Source: Mesostigma viride
Taxonomy: Eukaryota > Streptophyta > Mesostigmatophyceae > Mesostigmatales > Mesostigmataceae
Length of the DNA: 45,201 nucleotides
Reading direction: 5' to 3'
Assembly: GCA_009746045.1 (NCBI GenBank)
Contig: RPFO01000191.1
Span: 1 to 45,201 of the forward strand
The position numbers were made by a program, and so were the translations under genes. The notes under the pieces are model-generated. The model did not search any database, was not told the origin of the DNA, and saw only the letters and a list, made by a program, of their open reading frames with translations. Every line of letters begins with the position of its first letter. Position 1 is the first letter of the stretch. Shown here one piece after another: positions 20,950 to 28,964 of this stretch.

Positions 20950-21648
20950 GAGTTAACGTTCTTATGAACGCAATATGTAAGGATATGGTTGCAATGCAGC
21001 AATGTGTGATATGGTTGGAAACGGAGCTTTGTTAAATTGTATAGGCTTACAGCACTCGGGCACGTGAGTGCTTGTACACGAGTTTGCCAAGTCAAGGCAA
21101 CACACGTGAGGCGAGCTCGCAAGAGACCTGCCCAAATGGCACTGGTCTATTCTTTATATACTTGTGCACTGTGCTTGCTAGTCCTGAGCAGCCCAGAAGG
21201 CCTGCTCAGTAATAACACTCCCGGTACAGTATTCACAACCTGTACAGCGCCCAGATCCTATACAGTAGGTCTGCCATACAGGCACAGTGACCACAGAGCA
21301 CAGTCCACAGTGACTATTGCATCTGCACCTAGAAGTCCAGGACTAAGCCTGCGGTACCAACAGACCACAGGTTAAGGTTCCTATTTCCTGCGTACGACGT
21401 ATTAATCCAATACCGTCGTAGGTTCAGCACCTAATTCCTGTCAGCCCAGGAAATCCTGTCGACCCCATATGTCGTCGGCAAATATTCACGTCCGACTTAG
21501 ACGAACAGCCGGCTCGCGCTCGCGCGCGACCGGGAAGTCGGAACGCCATAACTTTCTTGATACTTGTCGGAATGAACTCGTTCCGGTGCCGCTGGAATCG
21601 CAGAGATATGCCGAATCAGGTACATGCCAATGCGCTTGGCGTTAACTC
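20950..21648 (-). repeat. 5' LTR of A
   Basis: 699 bp, GAGTTAAC to GTTAACTC on the plus strand, nearly identical to the 3' copy. TATA box in minus sense at 21152-21160. Just inside each end is a short inverted repeat (GAACG/CGTTC near 20957 and GCCAA/TTGGC near 21627-21640). Confidence 0.9.
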
Positions 21649-21651
21649 ATA

Positions 21652-22570
21652 GTGCGGGAGATATACTCAACCGGCTGTAACCCCTGACCCTGGTCCTGCA
21701 GGAGGACGCCGCCAATCGCAACCTTGCTCGTGTCCGTGGCCACCACAAAGGGTCTTGACGGATCCGGGATAACGAGCACGGGTGCTGTGGTCAAGCTGTG
21801 CTTGAGGGCCTCGAAGGCCTGCTGGCACGGTTCCGACCAGACAAAGGGAACACCCTTCTTGAGGAGGGCGTTGATGGGGGCAGCTATTGTCGCGAAGCGA
21901 GGGATAAAGCGTCGATAGTATGACGCGATACCCAAAAAGCTGCGCACACCCTTGACGTCGGTCGGGGTCGGCCACTGTTGGATGGAAGCAATCTTTGCGG
22001 GGTCCGTCGCGACGCCAGCGGCAGAGAGGGTGTGACCCAAAAAGGGCACGCTGCGTCCATCGCGGACCTTGGCCTTGCGGACCGAAAGATGCTCCTCTTC
22101 CATAATGCGCAACACTGTGTCGACGTCCTCTAAGTGATCCTCGAAAGTCTTGGAGTACACGAGGATGTCGTCCAGGTACGCGAGAGCGCATGTGCGCTTG
22201 TAGGACCACGGGGGCTTCACGCCCCTGTTGGGGTCCTTGAGGTCACGGGAAACCTGCGGAAGATGCGCGGTTCCCATGACAGAGTTCTCGCCCAAGGATG
22301 CATCCGCACTTGTATTCGCTACAAGCGGGGTGCGACTATCTACTGGAACGACTGATTCTGCGCCCGCGCTGGTATTCGCTACCAACGGGGTGTCCTTATC
22401 TAAGCTGTCTATCTGCCCGACGTTATTGACTTGCGCTACCCTATCTACCTGTCCTACATCTACCTCTATCCGTGTAGGCAGGGACACTACGCACGAGGAA
22501 CGGAGGGCCGGGAGACATTTAGCGACGCCGGCCAGGCAGCTGCCGTGAGCTCCTGGTCCTTGTCGCAACT
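21652..22570 (-). pseudogene. G2 reverse transcriptase C-terminal half and RNase H start
   Basis: Contains LAYLDDILVYSKTF with the catalytic Asp pair (about 22160-22180), the thumb signature (VRSFLGIASYYRRFIPRF), and the RNase H opening (VVATDTSKVAIGGVLLQ, catalytic Asp), ending EYISRTM at the A insertion. Before YLDD lies a very long hydrophilic insertion of over 100 residues with a repeated TPLVANTSA, continuing to the point where element C begins at 22571. The RT fingers and first catalytic Asp lie beyond C, outside the window. Confidence 0.85.
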
Positions 22571-23180
22571 GTTAGGACCTAGGTCGCGTAGCTTGCAACC
22601 TTTGCTCCTCGCCCCAGGTAACGCTCTCGCTGGCTTGCTCACTCCAAGTGACAACCACGGTGCGTCGGTAAAGAACTGCCTTGACCTGCCTTAGGCCATA
22701 GCTTTATGTTACCTCATTTCCATCGTGCCCTAAGGCATCGCCCATCGGCTTCGCACAGTGCACCGCTACCTTGCCAGAGCTCTGCTTACCGCTACCTTGC
22801 ATCCTTGCTGCAGGCAGCGTTAAGGATCTCTGACATTCCGCGACTAGGTATCACCAGTTCCTGTCACAGCTCTGCACGGATGCGCATCCTTGCAGAGCCC
22901 GCGACTGGCCTACTGGTCTCTACTTAGTCGCCGGACCGTTACGCCCTCAGCCTCCATGGACCTGAGTCACGTGCTGGTCCAGGCTAAGCCTGTGCAGGCC
23001 CTGCCTGCCACGTGTCCTGTCCACTGCGGCCTCGGTGTGCACTGCCGCCGCCGCCGGTCGGCAGGACTTCGGGACCTGATAACTCTCACGTCCCTTGTCT
23101 GTTTCAGGCAGTCAGCACGGCGTTAGAAAGGTCTCCTCTTCCTGCATCCAACTAGCACATTGGTGCCCCAATATGCTAAC
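22571..23180 (-). repeat. 3' LTR of C
   Basis: 610 bp from GTTAGGACC to ATGCTAAC on the plus strand, with inverted termini GTTAG/CTAAC, next to a polypurine tract that matches those of A and B. To its left the G2 RT frame begins. The partner LTR is outside the window, so the left end rests on the terminal repeat and the end of the G2 frame. A GCC/CCG microsatellite is near 23045-23055. Confidence 0.7.
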
Positions 23181-23216
23181 TCCAACCCTTTCTTGTTTTG
23201 GAGGCTGGACCAGCCT
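23181..23216 (-). other. Polypurine tract and adjacent hairpin of C
   Basis: In minus sense AACAAGAAAGGGTTGGA abuts the LTR. Upstream lies a perfect 6-bp hairpin with a 3-base loop at 23202-23216 (AGGCTG/GAC/CAGCCT). Confidence 0.65.
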
Positions 23217-24125
23217 GAGATTCCAATCAGCCATGCTCACTCATGCCACAGACTCCTGACCTCTCCCAGAGGCCAGGGCTGCCCTTCTTTTGGAACTTGA
23301 GGTTTTACCCAAAGATTAGTCTAGAGCCAACAATGGTTCCAAGGCCCAGCCCTGACCCAGATGTCAGCCCCCAACCCTTTCTTTTGGGAACCTGGTTGAG
23401 GAGAAAAGTGAGGTCTCTACATCCAGGCAGCTGAAGTTGGACAGAGGAAGTTATGATACGTATTATTGTGAGTTCCTGGTCCTTTCCAGTTATCACAGGC
23501 GCCCGTATCAGAGGCGCCCGCTCACAACCATTCCCCTTCCTTTTCATTCAACAGACACGGATAGAGCCCAGTTAATGCTTGCCAAGCTGGGGAGCCCATG
23601 TCCTCACTGAGGGATAAACTCAGGATTCACACATGCCAGGCTGTGGTCAGCTGGGGAAACGAACCCCACCCCATATCCTCCAGGTTTGGAACAGCTCCTG
23701 GAACTGTACATTACAAACAAACATGAAATGGAGATAACACGATTATGACTTATTAATATAGAGAGAATAACCCATAATGAGGCTCCCTGGCAACCACGTC
23801 CAACATGGTCACACAACCAGGGTTTTATTAGCATGCAACAGGTTGGTTACAGAGAATATAAACAAATGTACAGCAACCTGTAAGAGCCAACATTTGGGCT
23901 GCCCTTTCAGGGTCCATTCCATGAAGACCCAAGGCCGGTTACAAGGTCCTTAAGACCCTTCTGCAACCCCATGACAGGGCCAGGCGATATTCTCAGCCAG
24001 GGGAGTGACTCCACCCTGACCCCTGTTCAGCAGGGTGTACGAACCCTGAAGAACCTGCTGTCAGCCATTTCTGGCTACCCAGCCCACCGGGACACATCCC
24101 ACCTCAGAGCAAGGCGTTGGTCTCC
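23217..24125 (-). other. 3' untranslated region of C
   Basis: About 900 bp without a gene. It holds a second polypurine-like tract (23368-23388, minus sense AAAAGAAAGGGTTGGGGG), a pair of GGCGCCCG boxes (23498-23506 and 23513-23521), and a hairpin at 23652-23668 (minus sense TGGGG/TTCGTTT/CCCCA) at the place of the T-arm-like hairpin in A and B. Confidence 0.55.
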
Positions 24126-25266
24126 CTAGCACCCCACCATGGGGCCCATGAGCCCAAGGAGCAGAGGGTACTGCTGCACGGCCTTCTCCTCAAGCTTGGT
24201 GAGAGCATCTGCAGGGTTATCCAGGCCAGCCACATGTTCAATGTCAGCTAAGCAGGACAGTGCCTTGAGCAACAGATAATCAAGGTCCCTGCTTCTGGCC
24301 AGCTGCCTGTGCACGAACTGCACCATGCCCATGCTGCCAGTTTTCACCAGTGTGTGCATCTGCAACCGACAGGAAGCTACCTTACTTAGCTGGTAGAAAA
24401 GCTCCCTCAAGTAAAGGGCTGTGTGCAGCCCCTCACAGATTGCCCTGCACTCAGCAATGTCACTGCTGGGGTTACCCTATTCTGCAACCGACTGTACCAG
24501 CAGACCAGAGAGGACTGTTCCTGCACCAGGGTGATTAATGCTGCTGCCCGCCCCCTGACCTCTGTGACCTTCCTACTATCCATAGAACTGTCCACATAGA
24601 GAACCATGTCAAAGGGCCTGTACTAATCCAAAGGACCCAAGATGAGAGGTGGAGACATCCTCACAGATTGCATCACACTCTCAACACCCACCTCGACCAG
24701 CTGGGAATCTGTCAACCGACTCAAGACCAGCAGGTCAGGCGCACAAATGCTAGCCAACCATGCCAACATACCGCGTATGGTAGCACCCCTTGGCCGGGTA
24801 ATGGGCTCCTGCAGGGACACTTAACACAGCAGGCACACTTATCAAAGAAAGGTGGTATTGTTCGCCATGTCTCCCTAGCCTCTTCCTGGTCACCCTTGAG
24901 AAAAGCCCCCTTGAAATCTATCAAAGCAGAGCCATAGGTAATGCCTTTGACCAGGAAGGATAAGAAAACACACAACAACATTCTCCACGTGTCATGCAGC
25001 ATCCCTGGTGTATAGAGCTCCTCATCTGCGATCTATCTAGTGCCATGGTACTCGGTTGCAATTGGTCTGACATGTGGCACCTTGACACCATCTACCTGTT
25101 TGAGCTTGAGGACAAACATCAATCTGAGCAGCTGGTGATCCTCAGGGAGGACCTCTACAGGCTCTGCACAGTTGGCAATCATCCACTCATGCCCAGAAGC
25201 AACGAAGCCAGGAGTCCATGCCTTAGCCACCTTGGGCTTTGCATCATCTCCACTAGCCTGCGCCAA
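24126..25266 (-). pseudogene. C reverse transcriptase and RNase H, deleted and frameshifted
   Basis: Pieces in several frames. 25033-25266 is the RT start (LMFVLKLKQVDGVKVPHV). 24721-25002 carries ALIDFKGAFLKGD with the first catalytic Asp, then loses the frame. 24623-24820 is the RT-RH connection. 24407-24607 holds YVDSSMDSRK. 24126-24410 has MGMVQFVHRQ and ADALTKL. Compared with B, about 180 residues including the catalytic Asp pair are missing between the second and third pieces. This copy cannot reverse transcribe. Confidence 0.85.
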
Positions 25267-26651
25267 GGTATAGGACTCGTTCCAGGGATTTGGTACCTCT
25301 GCACCCCCAACTGGCGTGGGTCAAACGTAGTTGGGATGATCAGCAGGTCCTGAGCAATGGGCTCCTTAGAATCAGGCCCCTCCACTGCAACACCCTTCAC
25401 AGCCCTTACAGCCACTTTAAGTCCCTGGGAGTAGCGATATCTCTGGAGGGGTAAACTACCCTGCCCTTCTAGTGCCAATTCCTCAGAGGTTATCGTCACC
25501 CCCGGCTGGCATAAGAAATTCTGCCCCATTATGGCTGGACCCTCATAGCCCTCTACCACACAGAACACAGTGGGCACCCCCAGAATAGGCACACTCACCT
25601 CCCCCAGAACTTTCATGGACACATTCCCCGAGAAATCAGACACGGCTGGGCAACCGGCTACAGACATCCGCAACCCTGCAGCATCCTCAGCCCTCAGAAT
25701 GGACACCTGCGAGTTGGTATCCACCTCTAATGTTGCTGCCCAGCATGACCCCCACCCCGTGAGCTTAGATACCTTGGGATCACGCTTGCCGCTCATCAGT
25801 GCCCGGATGACGTCCGCCATGAGGAGCCCCTTGGGCTTTGGTCCAGCCCTGGCCCCCACTGGCCTTGTGACAGTTGCTGCAGCAGATTCCAGCTCACCCT
25901 CGTCCATCCAGGACAGACCATCATCCAAGCATGGAGGGTTAGCATCTACTGCCTGGCTCTCCTCCTGAGCCTCAACCTCCAAGGGAGGCTCAGGGCCGTC
26001 TACAGGCCAGATTGCACATGGCCTCTTCTCTCGGATGTGAGCCCAGGACAACCTGTACACGCGCCTAGGATCCTTGTCCAAGGCTACCAGACAAGAATGG
26101 TTGGCCTCATCCAACTGGGTTACCAGCCCATCCTGCCACTTTCCACGCTTGCCTGGTATTGATGGCTCCTTCCACATCCTGACCCCCATTCCCACATGGG
26201 GCCCCAGCATTTTCCAGCCCTTGTCCTTGCGCCTCAGCCGAGCAAACACTCTATCTGCCTTTCTCAGGCAGGCACCCACTACCTCTGGGGACAACAACCC
26301 AAACTGCGCTGCTAAGGGAGAGACTGCCACACCATCATAGTAATAGTTTACACTGTGGTTAAGCTGTTCCTCAATCCCCTTGCACCAGGCTGCCTTTTCC
26401 AAAGCAGATGCTACCACTGGCACATTCTTTGCTGCTAGCACCACTGTCTTTACCTCACGGATAGATCTCTCTACAGCCCCTTGCTGCCCATGACTCTCTC
26501 TAGGGACCACTACCAGCTTACACGGAAGCTGATCAGCATGCTTTCTCAAGCAGTCAAACTGCAAGTCAGCTTGCACCAAGGTGTACACCCCAAAGCATGG
26601 CAACAAAGACTGGAGACCCAACAACAAGTGATGCTCATCCATGCCAGGCAG
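25179..26651 (-). pseudogene. C integrase (rest), protease and RT start
   Basis: Open frame of about 490 codons that continues the integrase core after B-minus. It has the second Asp in LVQADLQF, catalytic Glu in PRESHGQQGAVERSIREVK, and the C-terminal domain (KRGKWQDGLV, VYRLSWAHIR). After a linker come the protease motifs DTNSQVSI and AIMGQNFL, then the RT lead-in. It ends by frameshift at 25179. This third copy confirms the INT-PR order seen in A and B. Confidence 0.85.
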
Positions 26652-27269
26652 GAGTTGTATGAGAGAGTGAATGCCACGAATTCCGCCATGGTTCTTGCAG
26701 GAAGTTGCCTTTATTAATAACAGGAAACACAGACGTAAGTCACGTCACTTCCAAGACTGCACGCAGCACAGACGACAGGGTCGCAGTGCCAAGAGAACGT
26801 GCACGCAAGAACTAGCGTCCCGGTGCGACCAAGTCACACATATAGGTTGTTAGGGACGCGTCCAAGTATTCAGCTGCACTGTCACAGCTGAACTGTCAAT
26901 CAATTGATTACACAGACTCTGGCACGCCTTTGGCGCGGAGATCTATCAATTGTCCATACGGCTAGTCCTGTGGACCTATCCGTACACTACTCAGCATCAA
27001 TTGTCTCATAGGTCCTGGCGCGCTACAGCGCGCCTACCTATCAATTGACCATCAAGTCCTGTACAAGTCCTGTCAACGTCCTGCGGACTATCAAAGTGAC
27101 ACTTGTACATCCTGTGTCCGTACGCGCCCACAGTGGCGCGCCGGGTACTGTCGGCACAGCCTAGGAAACGTCATAACTTTTACGTTCCTTAACCAAATGA
27201 GGCGTTCAAGGTGCCGTTGGAAAGAGCGTAACAATCTCTATCCATCTAACGTAAATCCTTTACGTTAAC
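26652..27269 (-). repeat. 3' LTR of B-minus
   Basis: 618 bp, GAGTT to GTTAAC on the plus strand. Internal landmarks: four TCAATTG boxes (26900, 26946, 26997, 27041), a perfect hairpin GGCGCGC/TACA/GCGCGCC at 27017-27034, and a hairpin ACGTAAA/TCC/TTTACGT at the inner end (27249-27265). Minus-sense AATAAAGGCAAC near the far end is a likely polyadenylation signal. Confidence 0.9.
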
Positions 27270-27303
27270 TCCAATCCCTTCTTTTCTTTAGGGATCACAT
27301 CCC
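27270..27303 (-). other. Polypurine tract and adjacent hairpin of B-minus
   Basis: In minus sense AAGAAAAGAAGGGATTGGA abuts the LTR. Upstream is a perfect 5-bp hairpin with a 3-base loop at 27291-27303 (GGGAT/CAC/ATCCC). Confidence 0.7.
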
Positions 27304-28220
27304 CTGCCAGGGACCCTTGAAGTAGCTTGAAATGTCCTTCACTCCAGCTTGAAGCTTGAACAGATGTCTTTAATGGCCATTGCCATTCCCCCAGCCTTTT
27401 CTTTTAAGGAACTGGAAAAGAAACAGATCTGCCACAGGGAAAACCATTCCATGAGAAATGGATAAAAACCTATGGAAGTGGCATTACAGAGTACCACCAG
27501 ATATTAGAAGCACACAAAATTAAATACATACAGGTTAATTCTATGAGGTCTTCTCCAGGAATTAATCCCATCACCTCGGTAGAGCCTCCAGTACAATGAC
27601 CTTCTGGCGGTGAGTTACATTAATCCCAGATACTAATCCCATAAAACCCAGTACATATTCAATATAAGTACAATAAATCCATGACAATTAAAATACCACT
27701 TGACAAAGTAAGGCGTATTACAATAGTTTGCCTGTCATTCTCTCAACAGGGGTCTATTGGCGCCCGTCTTACGGCGCCCGTCTACTTGCCAGATGGTAAA
27801 CTGCCACAGCAAACAAATGACAAAATGAAACACATAGGCAACAATTAAATCCTGCCCTGGGGAACTAGGGAAGTCTGAACAGGCAAACACCTGAACAGGC
27901 CAGCTTGTAGAAACATAATACCAGGGAATCGAACCCCGCCCTATAAACCCCAGAATAAAGGTTCCCAGACCATTGTGAGAGGTATGTACAAATATACATT
28001 TCTTTTAAAATAGAATACATGGTCTGTAATGGACCTGTCAACCTTGTGTAGTCAACAGCATGAACCCCAGCCAAAACCTGGCTGTATCCTGATTAAAATC
28101 AGAGTGAGTGTACCATGGTCCATGAGCCTTAGTACAGACTAAAATACAGGTATTATGCCAGTCACAATGCTGACACTACCACACAATCTGCTCTCCAATG
28201 CCCTATAACCATGCACCAGC
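27304..28220 (-). other. 3' untranslated region of B-minus
   Basis: About 900 bp without a gene. It has a second polypurine-like tract (27388-27408), paired GGCGCCCGT boxes (27759-27767 and 27773-27781), and a T-arm-like hairpin (27922-27938, minus sense CGGGGTTCGATTCCCTG). Position 27371-27373 (TAA) is the unoccupied counterpart of the D2 insertion site in B-plus. Confidence 0.65.
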
Positions 28221-28964
28221 TTAGACAGCTTGCTGAGATGGGTCCATCAGAGACTGAAGAACCTTGTATTGCACTGCTGCCTTCTGCACTAGCTTGGTCA
28301 AAGCATCAGCAGGATTGTCAACCCCAGGGATATGCTCAATATTGGCCAAGGAGGACAACTCCTTAAGAAGGAGATAATCCAAGTCCCTACTTCTGGCCAT
28401 CTGCCTGTGCACAAACTGCACCATCCCCATGGAGTCTGTTTTTAGAAGAGTGGTAACCTGAAGTGGCCAAGGAGTGTTAGAAGTCATCTGATGAAGCAAC
28501 TCCTTCAGATAAAGGCTTGTGTGAATGCCTTCACAAATAGCCCTGCATTCTGCCACATCACTGCTGACAGCCACCCGTTTGTGCAGGCGACTAAACCAGC
28601 TCACCAAACTCCCCAGGCCTTCCTGTCTGAGCACAAAGAGCCCTGCAGCCCTGCCCCTGACCTTGGAGACCTGCCTGCTGTCCATTGAGCTATCCACATA
28701 CAGCTCCATGCAAATGGGTTGTGATAAATCCACTGCAGACAACAGAATGCCAGATGAAGCCCTGACCTGATCAGCCACCTTGGCAGACCCTAGCTCCACC
28801 AGCATGTCATCAGGCAACCTGGCTATGACCATAAGGTCTGGCCTGGAAATGCCTGCCACCCAAGCAACCATGCCCCTCACCATAGGACACAGTGCCTGTG
28901 TGATGGTTGGAGGAAGCTTGCTAATGAGGGTCTCTTGATAATCATTGCCCCCCACCAGCAGCAT
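28221..28964 (-). CDS. B-minus RNase H and RT-RH connection
   Basis: 247-codon frame. It has the RT-RH connection (MVAWVAGISRPDLMV), catalytic Asp in YVDSSMD (residue 91), Glu in DVAECRA (139), Asp in TDSMGMVQ (177), then RSRDLDYLLL and ADALTKL at the end. The first ATG (28964) falls just after a G7 run (28974-28980, C on the plus strand) where the RT frame is lost. In A the same two domains are one frame, so this is the detached C-terminus of Pol, reached by frameshifting or lost by mutation. Confidence 0.9.
   Translation of the reverse strand: MLLVGGNDYQETLISKLPPTITQALCPMVRGMVAWVAGISRPDLMVIARLPDDMLVELGSAKVADQVRASSGILLSAVDLSQPICMELYVDSSMDSRQVSKVRGRAAGLFVLRQEGLGSLVSWFSRLHKRVAVSSDVAECRAICEGIHTSLYLKELLHQMTSNTPWPLQVTTLLKTDSMGMVQFVHRQMARSRDLDYLLLKELSSLANIEHIPGVDNPADALTKLVQKAAVQYKVLQSLMDPSQQAV

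Larger units (their letters stand above)
12925..21646 (-). mobile_element. Copia-like element A, complete
   Basis: Full element of 8.7 kb inserted in G2. The 5-bp target duplication TCATA is at 12920-12924 and 21647-21651. The order in minus sense is 5' LTR, ORF0, gag, INT, PR, RT, RH, long 3' UTR, PPT, 3' LTR. The two LTRs differ at only about five or six sites out of 700 by eye, so insertion is recent. Even so, gag and pol carry three single-base frame breaks. Confidence 0.9.

Noticed and set aside
26881-27060. CRISPR-like array from the repeated TCAATTG boxes
   Set aside because: Repeats are 7 bp, irregularly spaced, within an LTR of a eukaryotic retroelement.
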